Shown: positions 1 to 6,961 of the stretch, one piece after another
How the letters are laid out: each line of letters starts with the position of its first letter
Position numbering within the stretch: the stretch's first letter is position 1
From: Flavobacteriaceae bacterium PS02334
GTDB taxonomy: Bacteria > Bacteroidota > Bacteroidia > Flavobacteriales > Flavobacteriaceae
Length of the DNA: 64,000 bases
Reading direction: 5' to 3'
Assembly (NCBI GenBank): GCA_029959295.1
Contig: JASCOH010000006.1
Coordinates: 186,001-250,000 of the forward strand
Notes under the pieces: generated by a model
The model's input: the letters and a program-made list of their open reading frames with translations, nothing else
What the model was told of the DNA's origin: nothing
Database searches by the model: none
Position numbers and translations under genes: made by a program

Positions 1-1686
1 CATCCGAGCATACAATTTGAAATATTGAATGATACCAGCGATATATTCAATATCCAGTCTTATTCATTTTCACAGGCAGATTCTAACCAGTGCGAGAAAA
101 TAAAGATCTCCTTGCAGACGAGCGAGCTGGCCAAAAAAATGACATCTCCGATATCTATCACGAACAACAATGACAATCCATTGGTTTTTGAATATTTCAA
201 GGGCCAATCAGTTCCTATCACTTTGGAAGATGTTTTTGGCAATGTAGCTTCAGTTACGCTTGATACGCCTGGACTTCTATCATTGAATGCTGACGTTTTC
301 CAGATTATGATTGTAAATAGTCCAAACGGTTCGACTGTTACCTTTTTAATGCAGGCTCCTGACGGCCTAAATATCGAGTATTCACTTGACGACATAAACT
401 GGCAGGCTGAAAACATTTTCAGCGGACTGCTTGAAGGAGATTATACTGTTTATGTTCGCGATCAGTACGGATGCAAAAAAAGCAAGGATTTTCATGTGGA
501 TTCTATGGGAATAAATTCACCTTTCTTCTATATTTCAAAATCTATGTCGATCCGATTTGCAAATCGAGTTGTGTGGGGAGATTCTGGAAATTATAAGAAT
601 GATGAGAATACTTTGAGTTATGAAACTTTAGTAAAGGAGAAGTTCTGTGAAGTCCAGCAATTCCAGTCTTCGGATTTAGTGACAACCCAATTTTTTTCTA
701 ATTACTTGAATCTTGCTGCGACTGTTATTGAAAATGGAGGGAATGAGACTTCTATACCAATCGTAAAGAAAACCAACAACATAGGATTAAAAGACAGCAG
801 GGATGCCAGAATTTATAGCTTAGGAGGCGGAAAAAACGGCATGTATTTTATTCAGGGAAATACCTATGATTATGATTCAGAATCACCGCTGTCAACATAT
901 GTTTTAAATGGAGCTCTTCCCGAATGGGCAGAAGTAGGTAAGTTTTTTGCTATCGGTATGGCTTGGTTCCAGATTGAAGAAATTGTTTATGATGAAAGCA
1001 AGAATGCTGATATAATAGTATTTACAAATAGCTTTACCGGTTCAGATTCTGATATAATTGCAAAGGCTATCTATAACAGATTTGAGTATGAGGTCTATGA
1101 ATTTACTATCGATATGGTTGCCTTTTTGAATAAGACAATTCGGGTAAAACTGGAAAATACAGATCCTAATTTCCCAGCTGTCGAATACATAAGCGAAAAG
1201 ATAGATGTCAAGGTTAGACAGGAAGATACTGTTGAGATCAGATATAAAAATTTAAGCAATACAGATGTGGTCTACGCTACAGGAATCGAGAATATATTAA
1301 GGATTCCATTTACTGTAATCAACGGGCTTCTTGATGAAGAAAATGACACTTATAAAACCGATACTACGGTAAAGCTTCTCAAGTCTGAATTATATGAAGT
1401 CGATGAGTTTGTTTTTGAGCCATTGACAAAAGAACTCTGGAGGAAATTATGCCAAGCGCTATCCCATGAGATAGTATTTATTGATGGAGTAGGATATACG
1501 AAGAATTCTGATTTTGATACAGAAGGGCCATTGGGAGAATCTAATCTTTATGTATTGAAAGCAAAGATGATCAAGAATGGCAATGTTTACAATTCATCCG
1601 GATTGATAGATTCAGGATTCGGAGCTTCTCCGATTGAAGTGCCAGGATTTATAGAAACTGATAATAATGGATTCGTGAGATACTAA
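1..1686 (+). CDS. Large phage tail structural protein, 5' end missing
   Basis: The reading frame is open from base 1, so the true start lies left of the window; a TTG at 25 is only an internal codon. At least 561 residues are visible. I recognise no named family over the whole length. Residues encoded at about 379-474 resemble a SprB-type repeat: a YSLDD...F.GL..GDYTVYVRD.YGC pattern, ending in the typical Gly-Cys. The rest looks beta-rich, with a C-terminal part rich in acidic residues. It is followed by a strong hairpin terminator and lies upstream of a tail fibre and lysis genes on the same strand, so a distal tail or baseplate role in a prophage is inferred from position. The SprB-like repeat suggests a surface-exposed or adhesive domain. 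The exact structural role is not shown. Confidence 0.6.
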   Translation, partial: HPSIQFEILNDTSDIFNIQSYSFSQADSNQCEKIKISLQTSELAKKMTSPISITNNNDNPLVFEYFKGQSVPITLEDVFGNVASVTLDTPGLLSLNADVFQIMIVNSPNGSTVTFLMQAPDGLNIEYSLDDINWQAENIFSGLLEGDYTVYVRDQYGCKKSKDFHVDSMGINSPFFYISKSMSIRFANRVVWGDSGNYKNDENTLSYETLVKEKFCEVQQFQSSDLVTTQFFSNYLNLAATVIENGGNETSIPIVKKTNNIGLKDSRDARIYSLGGGKNGMYFIQGNTYDYDSESPLSTYVLNGALPEWAEVGKFFAIGMAWFQIEEIVYDESKNADIIVFTNSFTGSDSDIIAKAIYNRFEYEVYEFTIDMVAFLNKTIRVKLENTDPNFPAVEYISEKIDVKVRQEDTVEIRYKNLSNTDVVYATGIENILRIPFTVINGLLDEENDTYKTDTTVKLLKSELYEVDEFVFEPLTKELWRKLCQALSHEIVFIDGVGYTKNSDFDTEGPLGESNLYVLKAKMIKNGNVYNSSGLIDSGFGASPIEVPGFIETDNNGFVRY

Positions 1687-1692
1687 AAAAAT

Positions 1693-1717
1693 AAAAGCCA
1701 CTGATTAAGTGGCTTTT
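1693..1717. terminator. Bidirectional hairpin terminator after the tail gene
   Basis: AAAAGCCACT at 1693-1702 pairs perfectly with AGTGGCTTTT at 1708-1717 around a 5-nt loop. It is flanked by A-rich sequence on the left and T-rich sequence on the right, so it can end transcription of the tail gene and of the convergent small gene, whose stop codon overlaps the right arm. Confidence 0.85.
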
Positions 1718-1922
1718 ATTTTCTAAGGAAATTTTCATCTAATTTAATACCATGAGTACAAAGTAGCGAAACTATCATCAATTCTTTATCTGATAACTTA
1801 CGTGTCGCTAAATTTTCGTAGTATTTAATATCATCAATTGAAAGCGCCGTTGTGTTTACTATATGCTTCTCATACAGATTCAAAGCTTCGTATTCTTTTT
1901 CATAATTCTCTAAATCAGTCAT
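1716..1922 (-). CDS. Small hypothetical prophage protein (moron candidate)
   Basis: This 68-residue protein has no domain I recognise. It is charged and probably helical and cytosolic: it begins MTDLENYEKEYEALNLYEKH and has no membrane segment or signal peptide. The central stretch (ALSIDDIKYYENLATRKLSD) could form a small helical fold. It starts 4 nt after the stop of the membrane-protein gene at 1927-2154, so the two form a two-gene operon transcribed against the tail genes. Such reversed cassettes in tail operons are often morons expressed in the lysogen. That role is inferred from layout only. The start is the first ATG in frame. Confidence 0.6.
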   Translation of the reverse strand: MTDLENYEKEYEALNLYEKHIVNTTALSIDDIKYYENLATRKLSDKELMIVSLLCTHGIKLDENFLRK

Positions 1923-1926
1923 ATTT

Positions 1927-2154
1927 TTATTTATTTAAATCCAAAACTTTCTTTTTTGTTTCATCATCAATTATAGTCAAATTCTGGTGATGGTGGACGT
2001 GCGTGTGGTAATGATTATTTACAACCGGAGCTTCTTTATAATTTTTCCAGTAATCCATAGGATCCTTTTCTTTTGGGAAAAGCGCATTGGCTATTGATCT
2101 GAACAAAAGCCAGCAGCCTCCAACGCAAATAATAAATAATCCTAATAATATCAT
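1927..2154 (-). CDS. Small His-rich single-pass membrane protein (moron candidate)
   Basis: The 75-residue product starts with a hydrophobic segment (residues 2-20, including LLGLFIICVGGCWLLF) that should span the inner membrane. A short positively and negatively charged stretch follows, then a histidine cluster (HYHTHVHHH, about residues 48-56) and a charged tail. I know no family match. The His cluster could bind metal, but nothing proves it. It is the first gene of a divergent two-gene cassette inside the tail operon. Its ATG lies only 4 nt after a perfect -7 box (TATTTTTG), so the transcript may be leaderless. Membrane location and a lysogen-expressed promoter would fit a superinfection-exclusion protein; this is speculation. 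Confidence 0.6.
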   Translation of the reverse strand: MILLGLFIICVGGCWLLFRSIANALFPKEKDPMDYWKNYKEAPVVNNHYHTHVHHHQNLTIIDDETKKKVLDLNK

Positions 2155-2158
2155 ATAG

Positions 2159-2166
2159 CAAAAATA
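2159..2166 (-). promoter_or_regulatory. Promoter -7 box for the moron pair
   Basis: On the minus strand this reads TATTTTTG, a full match to the Bacteroidota TAnnTTTG box. Only 4 nt separate it from the ATG at 2154. No clear -33 TTG is visible at the expected distance; that area is close to the palindrome at 2185-2207. Confidence 0.5.
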
Positions 2167-2184
2167 ACTAATTAAATTGTAGAA

Positions 2185-2207
2185 TTATTTAGAATGATTC
2201 TAAATAA
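2185..2207. promoter_or_regulatory. Operator-like perfect inverted repeat between divergent promoters
   Basis: TTATTTAGAAT at 2185-2195 and its exact reverse complement ATTCTAAATAA at 2197-2207 flank a single central G. It lies between the -7 boxes of the leftward (2159-2166) and rightward (2220-2227) genes and covers the rightward -33 area. This is the geometry of a dimeric repressor site. I found no second copy in the window. Confidence 0.6.
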
Positions 2208-2219
2208 CGATTAATTTAG

Positions 2220-2227
2220 TACATTTG
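2220..2227 (+). promoter_or_regulatory. Promoter -7 box for the tail fibre gene
   Basis: TACATTTG fits TAnnTTTG and lies 25 nt before the ATG at 2253. The expected -33 position (about 2198-2200) has TTC instead of TTG and falls inside the palindrome, so the promoter may be weak or controlled. Confidence 0.45.
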
Positions 2228-2252
2228 CCATGTATAGAAACCTGATATACAA

Positions 2253-4319
2253 ATGAATACAACTCAGATTTTAAATAAATTAGCCGGTCTGACTAAACAG
2301 GTTAACGACATCGTAAATTTAGGAAAAAGATTTGATGAATTTCCAGCAAAGGAAATCCTTGATCCTGCTTCAAAAATATTAGTTTCAACCGATGGAATAT
2401 CTGAAACATTATTGATCCAGCAGATTATAGACTCTGTAAATAATGAATCTCAAAATAACAAAGTTCGGTCAGTATTGCTTGGTACAATTTCCTTAGATAG
2501 AACTTTCGCCTATATTCTTGATACAACCGGATTAACAGTTGCTCCTGATGAAAATGTAATTCTTTCCGTTTTAGATCCTATTGACAGCGATTCCGATATC
2601 CAGCAATACAGGGAAAGAGTTTTTCTTTGGAAATTAGGCAAAGGATCATTCGGACCGATCGGAAGCGAAGATTTGGACACAAAGCTTTTTGAGCTTCCAA
2701 GTATTTATCCGACTGAAGAAAGCGCAGAAGATCTTGTAAATTCTCCAGAAGCTATTGTGAGGGATTATGGGATAATCACTGATGATATCTTGGAAGCTAT
2801 AAATACTGCAAATCCTGCAGTGGATTATGATCTCGATACTGAGGATATAGCTTTTACATATTACGTCCGCGCTACTCTGGATGATGTAAAATATTTATAC
2901 CAGTTCAGGGGAGAAAACGGGATTTACGGCTTTGGAGCTTCGCAGATGGCCAGTGAAGATCTTGTTTTAATCTACTCATCATCAAATACAGGAACTGTTG
3001 ACGGTTCTGCATACGTAACCAAAGCAAGCATCGGTGACGTTATAATTGATACTTATGAATCAGACTTGGTTCTGCCTAATAGAAATAGATTTGGATACGT
3101 GTTGTTAAACACTGGAAACAGCAATATTTTAGGTATTGACAATACTTTCAGGAATGAAGCATTTCCTGTTGGAACTCCTGTAGCAATCGCCAACAGAACC
3201 GGTGTAGATAAAACGCTGAAGGATATGGTTTCAAATCCTGACATACGTCCTTTTGAACTTCCTTTCGGAGATATGCTTGTTGAAAATAACTCTTTGACTG
3301 TTTTTAAAAATACAGGTTCAACTCTGCTTTTTCAAAGCTATTCCAAGCTACAGCCAGGAGCCTCACAAACATATGTAGACAGTAAAGATACCATCACTTT
3401 AAATGCAGCAGAAGCATATGCTGATTCTCAAGATATCATAACCCTAAATGCTGCAAAATCTTATTCAGATTCACAAGATACAGCAACGTTGAACGCAGCC
3501 AAAACATACGCAGACGGCTTACGGATAGGGTTGACCAGTTTGAGAGGATTTTATAATCCATCTACAAATTCGAATCTATATCCAACAACAGGTGGCAGCG
3601 GGGCTTCTGGCGCAATTAAAAAAGGTGACGTTTGGGTAATCTCAGGCTTAGGAGTTGGAGTTTCAGCTTTAATCGGAACAAAAACCGTTACCGATGGTGA
3701 TGAAATTATGAGTGTGGTAGATACGCCAGGAAATACAAATTCAAATTGGAATATTACAGAACATAATTTTACATATACTCCTGAAAATTCAGCTAATAAG
3801 CAAAATAATTTACTTACTGACGGAACAGGTACGAAGTTCGTTACAGTTGATGCTATTACTGGCGGTGGGTTTATGAGATTACTGATCCCATTTGACAATG
3901 CAACCACTATAACACATACCGGTTTTGTCGGACAGCAGCTTGTCAAATCATGGCTAGTACCGGCAAACACTATTCCCGATAACTGTATGTTGCGATTTTT
4001 ATTAGGAACGACCAAAACAGGCGCAGGTACTGGCACTCATTCTTTGAGGTGGAATGCAAGTTCCGGAGGTTCTGATTCAATTATAAATTCAAATCCGGTT
4101 GTAAATACCGCCAAACATGGAAGAAATATCAGTGTAAAAGGTACAACTATGAAAGTATTGAACACCTCGGGAACATATCCTAGCGATATAGGCAATTTCC
4201 CTCAAGCCGTAATTACTATAGATAGATCTGTAGATAACTACCTAAGATTATCCTATAACTTATCGGATGTAGCCGGAGTTATGGAATTTGATTTTTTATT
4301 AATCGAAATACTAAAATAA
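2253..4319 (+). CDS. Phage tail fibre protein
   Basis: This 688-residue protein has the build of a phage tail fibre. The N-terminal third is a mixed region that could attach to the tail. Residues about 374-422 contain three 15-residue repeats (YxDSxDxxTLNAAxx) followed by YADG, a pattern typical of trimeric coiled-coil shafts. After that comes a segment with KKGDVWVISGLG, a DGDEI motif and VDTPGNTNSNWNI, as seen in fibre C-terminal modules of Bacteroidota phages, then a Gly/Thr-rich beta region. It likely recognises the host surface. It stands directly before a 139-residue partner gene with 1 nt between them and before the lysis genes. Family assignment is by pattern only. Confidence 0.72.
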   Translation: MNTTQILNKLAGLTKQVNDIVNLGKRFDEFPAKEILDPASKILVSTDGISETLLIQQIIDSVNNESQNNKVRSVLLGTISLDRTFAYILDTTGLTVAPDENVILSVLDPIDSDSDIQQYRERVFLWKLGKGSFGPIGSEDLDTKLFELPSIYPTEESAEDLVNSPEAIVRDYGIITDDILEAINTANPAVDYDLDTEDIAFTYYVRATLDDVKYLYQFRGENGIYGFGASQMASEDLVLIYSSSNTGTVDGSAYVTKASIGDVIIDTYESDLVLPNRNRFGYVLLNTGNSNILGIDNTFRNEAFPVGTPVAIANRTGVDKTLKDMVSNPDIRPFELPFGDMLVENNSLTVFKNTGSTLLFQSYSKLQPGASQTYVDSKDTITLNAAEAYADSQDIITLNAAKSYSDSQDTATLNAAKTYADGLRIGLTSLRGFYNPSTNSNLYPTTGGSGASGAIKKGDVWVISGLGVGVSALIGTKTVTDGDEIMSVVDTPGNTNSNWNITEHNFTYTPENSANKQNNLLTDGTGTKFVTVDAITGGGFMRLLIPFDNATTITHTGFVGQQLVKSWLVPANTIPDNCMLRFLLGTTKTGAGTGTHSLRWNASSGGSDSIINSNPVVNTAKHGRNISVKGTTMKVLNTSGTYPSDIGNFPQAVITIDRSVDNYLRLSYNLSDVAGVMEFDFLLIEILK

Positions 4320-4320
4320 A

Positions 4321-4740
4321 ATGGAAAGAATTCTTTATTCAGTTTACGACCCAATTACATTTTTGTTTACAACACACCAATACTTTGAAGATTGGGAAAC
4401 TATTCCAGAAAATGTAACTACAATTATATTGGAAAATTCAAACAGCTGGACCAAAGCTAAATTTGATATCAACGGGCAATTTTGGTTTGAATCTGCAACA
4501 GCGCAGGAAATTGCAGACAGAAATAAAATTTTAATCGATAGTCTTAGCGCCGATTACCGCGGAAGAATTAACGCTATTGTTCTTCCATATCTTCCAGATC
4601 TGGTTATTGATGCTATTCCAATTCCTCAGCATATATTATTACAAAGATCGGCTTTGCAATCCGAATGTGATCTCTTGATAAAAGAAATCGATCCGAACCA
4701 ATCAATGTCTAAGCCTGGGCAGGTTAAAACACAAAAATAA
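4321..4740 (+). CDS. Hypothetical phage protein following the tail fibre
   Basis: A 139-residue protein with no signal peptide or membrane segment. The first half (MERILYSVYDPITFLFTTHQ onward) is aromatic-rich and ends in a GQFWFESATAQEIADRN stretch. The second half looks helical. A short, conserved-looking gene immediately 3' of a tail fibre often encodes a fibre assembly chaperone or a small distal fibre subunit, and the 'AQEIADRN' helix is reminiscent of such proteins. I cannot identify the family. It begins 1 nt after the fibre stop and ends 3 nt before the putative holin, so it is part of the same transcript. Confidence 0.6.
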   Translation: MERILYSVYDPITFLFTTHQYFEDWETIPENVTTIILENSNSWTKAKFDINGQFWFESATAQEIADRNKILIDSLSADYRGRINAIVLPYLPDLVIDAIPIPQHILLQRSALQSECDLLIKEIDPNQSMSKPGQVKTQK

Positions 4741-4743
4741 GTT

Positions 4744-5316
4744 ATGCTGACAACTATAAAAATCTTCTTTTTAAGAAATCTTCTTGCATTCTACACTGGG
4801 ACAATGTTTGTGAAACTGAAATCTTCTATTGTTCTGGGAGCATCGGTTTCGCCATTCGTTTATGTTCTTGACGGCATTAATGCTTGGAGTTTATTAAACA
4901 GGGATTACATTTTTGCAGTACTTCTGGCTATCACGATAGATCATTTTATCGGAACTATTTACCACGGGTTCAAGGCTCGAGATTTTACCATTAAAAAGAA
5001 TATTATCGGTCTTACTACGAAGTTAGGTCTTTGCGTAATGAACGGTGTGCTTTTCGAACTACTGAACGGAATGACGGTTAATCATAAATGGCTCTATGAT
5101 TATCTGATGCTGGTGACCAGGCTTATTGTTTTCCTTTATCCTGCTGGCAGTGCAATGGTGAATTCTAGCAAGCTAACTAATGGCGTTTTCCCGCCAGTCG
5201 GAATAATGGACTGGATTAAAGATTTTCAAAAAAACTTAAATATAAAACAATTAAAAGAAAAAGCAGATGGACAAACCGACTCAACAGAGAATCCAAGCTC
5301 TTCATCCAACGGTTAG
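4744..5316 (+). CDS. Putative phage holin
   Basis: The 190-residue product has several hydrophobic segments: around residues 24-45 (SIVLGASVSPFVYVLDGI), 55-72 (IFAVLLAITIDHFIGTIY), 93-112 and 120-140. Short polar loops separate them, and the hydrophilic Ser-rich tail ends SSSSNG. The pattern of an early membrane-embedded Asp-His followed by a K-rich loop and another hairpin resembles the phage holin 4 family. It would form holes or permit endolysin release at the inner membrane. The endolysin gene starts inside its 3' end (50-nt overlap) and a spanin candidate follows. Holin identity rests on topology and context rather than on a diagnostic motif. Confidence 0.65.
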   Translation: MLTTIKIFFLRNLLAFYTGTMFVKLKSSIVLGASVSPFVYVLDGINAWSLLNRDYIFAVLLAITIDHFIGTIYHGFKARDFTIKKNIIGLTTKLGLCVMNGVLFELLNGMTVNHKWLYDYLMLVTRLIVFLYPAGSAMVNSSKLTNGVFPPVGIMDWIKDFQKNLNIKQLKEKADGQTDSTENPSSSSNG

Positions 5317-5740
5317 AGATGAGGTCTTAAAAATAATAGGAGAATGCGACAAAGCCTTAATCGGAAAAGCAAAAGTAAGAATCACTCAAGGACTTCGAAC
5401 TGATGCAGAACAGGCAGCATTATATGCTCAAGGCCGAACTGCTGCAGGGCCAAAAGTAACCAATGCCAAAGCTGGCCAATCTATCCACAATTATGGTTTT
5501 GCAGTTGACATCTGCCTGATTATCGACGGCAAGGTTGCTTCATGGGAAACCGCTAAAGATTGGGACAATGACGGAGTCGCAGACTGGATGGAATGTGTCG
5601 CAATCTTCGCGCGTTACGGATGGACGTGGGGCGGTTCTTGGAAAACCTTCAAGGATATGCCACACTTTGAAAAGCGAGGATTGACATGGCAAGCCCTTTC
5701 AAAAAAGAAAAAAGATAAAGCCGGTTATGTAATTGTTTAA
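5267..5740 (+). CDS. Phage endolysin, M15 family peptidase
   Basis: The 157-residue protein matches M15 (VanY/L-alanyl-D-glutamate endopeptidase type) zinc peptidases. The substrate and zinc motifs are visible: an ITQGLRT segment with Arg44, SIHNYGFAVD with His74 and Asp81, and MPHFE with His133. It should cut peptide cross-links in peptidoglycan at the end of the lytic cycle. No signal peptide is present, so release through the holin is expected. The ATG lies within the last 50 nt of the holin gene in another frame, suggesting translational coupling. The length suits a single catalytic domain without a cell-wall-binding module. Confidence 0.85.
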   Translation: MDKPTQQRIQALHPTVRDEVLKIIGECDKALIGKAKVRITQGLRTDAEQAALYAQGRTAAGPKVTNAKAGQSIHNYGFAVDICLIIDGKVASWETAKDWDNDGVADWMECVAIFARYGWTWGGSWKTFKDMPHFEKRGLTWQALSKKKKDKAGYVIV

Positions 5741-5752
5741 GCAAAAGACAGC

Positions 5753-5785
5753 ATCGTTTTCTTGTCATCAGGAAAACGATTTTTA
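5753..5785 (+). terminator. Hairpin between endolysin and spanin genes
   Basis: ATCGTTTTC at 5753-5761 pairs with GAAAACGAT at 5772-5780 over a 10-nt loop, and a T run follows. It could end or attenuate transcription before the spanin-like gene. A TTG at 5762 lies inside this hairpin and is unlikely to be a start. Confidence 0.55.
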
Positions 5786-5797
5786 AAATTTTATCCT

Positions 5798-6337
5798 ATG
5801 AAAAATCTATTTTTGACCATTTTGTTAGCTTCAACAATATGGTCGTGCAGCTCCAGAAAAACTAATCGAAGTAAAACAGAACAAAAGTCAGAATCAAAAA
5901 TAGAAGCATCACTAGAATCATCTGCCAAAGCTGAAATTGAAACGCAAAATGATATAAAAAAGGAAAGCTCATCTTTTACCGAAAATGATATTTCTGAAAC
6001 TGCAGTTGAAGCTGAACCTATAGATGCTGCTTTGCCCATGGAAAAAACAGAAGTTGTTGAAGGAAATAAAAAAACAACGACTTGGAAAAATGCCAAAGTA
6101 AAAGAAAGCTCAAAAATTGATAAGTCAAAAAAGGAAGAAAAAGAATATCAAGTTGATTTGTCGACAAAAAACGAAAATCAAGAATTTATTTTAAAAAGTA
6201 AACTAAAAGCAAAGGAGGAATCATTATCTAAAGCAGATTCAAAAGAAACTGACGCAAAAAGAGGCTTTAATCTCTGGTGGCTTCTATTGATGATTATTCC
6301 GGCCGGATTATATGTTTACTGGAAATCCAGAGATTAA
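5798..6337 (+). CDS. Spanin-like lipoprotein with C-terminal membrane anchor
   Basis: The 179-residue protein starts with a lipoprotein signal (hydrophobic FLTILLAS, then IWSC with Cys17 as the lipidated residue). It continues through about 135 very polar Lys/Glu/Ser-rich residues and ends in a transmembrane helix (about residues 157-174, WWLLLMIIPAGLYVYW) with a short KSRD tail. An outer-membrane lipid anchor plus an inner-membrane helix is the layout of unimolecular spanins such as phage T1 gp11, which fuse the two membranes during lysis. It follows holin and endolysin genes, as expected. The ATG at 5798 is preferred over an upstream TTG because it gives the complete signal. No sequence similarity is claimed. 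Confidence 0.65.
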   Translation: MKNLFLTILLASTIWSCSSRKTNRSKTEQKSESKIEASLESSAKAEIETQNDIKKESSSFTENDISETAVEAEPIDAALPMEKTEVVEGNKKTTTWKNAKVKESSKIDKSKKEEKEYQVDLSTKNENQEFILKSKLKAKEESLSKADSKETDAKRGFNLWWLLLMIIPAGLYVYWKSRD

Positions 6338-6342
6338 ATAAA

Positions 6343-6374
6343 TTTGCTCGATACATAATAGTAGCGTATATTTG
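6343..6374 (+). promoter_or_regulatory. Promoter of the small HTH gene
   Basis: TTTG at 6343-6346 and TATATTTG at 6367-6374 are spaced by 20 nt, close to the Bacteroidota -33/-7 consensus. The ATG is at 6379, only 4 nt after the box, so the mRNA may start at or next to the start codon. Confidence 0.6.
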
Positions 6375-6378
6375 CTTC

Positions 6379-6582
6379 ATGGAAAGTTTTGATATAAAAG
6401 CTGCGGTAATAAAGATCCTTGATGATTTCGGAATGTCAGGAGTAAAGGCTGCTGAGATTATGGGTGTAACTCATACAACATTCAGAAGTAAAAAGAATGA
6501 TAACAATACCAGCCATTCTTTTAATAAAAAAAATCTCGAAGATTTAAAAAAATATATCATAGAAAAGACAAAGGCGCTGTAA
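6379..6582 (+). CDS. Small helix-turn-helix protein
   Basis: A 67-residue protein. Residues about 10-35 (ILDDFGMSGVKAAEIMGVTH) fit a helix-turn-helix: an Ala-Ala in the first helix, a Gly turn and a Thr-rich recognition helix (TTFRSKK). The rest is basic and helical. It could be a small phage regulator or a DNA-packaging-type HTH. I chose the ATG at 6379 because the upstream frame extension runs through the promoter and into the preceding gene. It has its own promoter and a strong terminator, so it is a single-gene unit. Whether it binds the palindrome at 2185-2207 is unknown. Confidence 0.6.
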   Translation: MESFDIKAAVIKILDDFGMSGVKAAEIMGVTHTTFRSKKNDNNTSHSFNKKNLEDLKKYIIEKTKAL

Positions 6583-6597
6583 AAAGCGCCTTTTTTT
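6570..6597 (+). terminator. Terminator after the HTH gene
   Basis: AAAGGCGCT at 6570-6578 pairs with AGCGCCTTT at 6585-6593 around a 6-nt loop that contains most of the stop codon region, followed by a T run to 6597. Confidence 0.85.
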
Positions 6598-6835
6598 ATT
6601 TATGTTCGAGCAAAATTAAATACGGCCTTGTTAAAGCCATCTCTTTTATCTTATCAATAAAATTATGGTAGTGCTTCCATGATGTTGCAAAATGATATTC
6701 AACATAAAATGTACTGTCGAATGCAACTAAAGATCCTTCGTAATCTTTCTCCAAAGTATGTACAAATAATATCATCTCACTTTCAGCAGACGGCGTAACA
6801 GTTTTTTTAACCCTGAATTTCACGACATTTCTCAT
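6596..6835 (-). CDS. Hypothetical prophage protein
   Basis: A 79-residue protein of unknown function, without membrane segment or signal. It starts with a basic strand (MRNVVKFRVKKTV). The middle is beta-like (EMILFVHTLEKDYEGSLVAF) with several aromatic residues (FYVEYHF, WKHYHNF). It is convergent with the HTH gene and divergent from the UmuD-like gene, and has its own promoter at 6855-6887. No family is recognised. Confidence 0.5.
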   Translation of the reverse strand: MRNVVKFRVKKTVTPSAESEMILFVHTLEKDYEGSLVAFDSTFYVEYHFATSWKHYHNFIDKIKEMALTRPYLILLEHK

Positions 6836-6854
6836 AGCTCAATAATTTAGATTG

Positions 6855-6887
6855 CAAAATTATGAAATAGAGTATTCCTACAACAAA
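6855..6887 (-). promoter_or_regulatory. Promoter of the 79-residue hypothetical gene
   Basis: On the minus strand TTTG (6887-6884) is followed after 21 nt by TAATTTTG (6862-6855), matching the -33/-7 pattern. It lies 19 nt before the ATG at 6835. The box lies inside one copy of a direct repeat ATTGCAAAAT (6851-6860), repeated at 6916-6925. Confidence 0.5.
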
Positions 6888-6931
6888 TGTTAATCCTAAA
6901 ATATTTGTATTTTAAATTGCAAAATCAGCCT

Positions 6932-6939
6932 TAGATTTG
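6932..6939 (+). promoter_or_regulatory. Promoter -7 box of the umuDC-type operon
   Basis: TAGATTTG fits TAnnTTTG and lies 22 nt before the ATG at 6962. The nearest upstream TTG/TTTG motifs (6917-6919, 6904-6907) are at poor spacing, so an activator or a weak -33 is possible. I see no known LexA box. Confidence 0.45.
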
Positions 6940-6961
6940 TTGTCCCTTAAAATGCTCAAAT

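Noticed and set aside
3372-3518. Repeated 45-nt units considered as a possible CRISPR or tandem repeat
   Set aside because: They encode three in-frame 15-residue fibre repeats with diverged codons; no spacer structure.
3551-4036. 161-residue minus-strand frame inside the tail fibre gene
   Set aside because: Pro/Val-rich antisense translation of the fibre gene, with no promoter or family signal.
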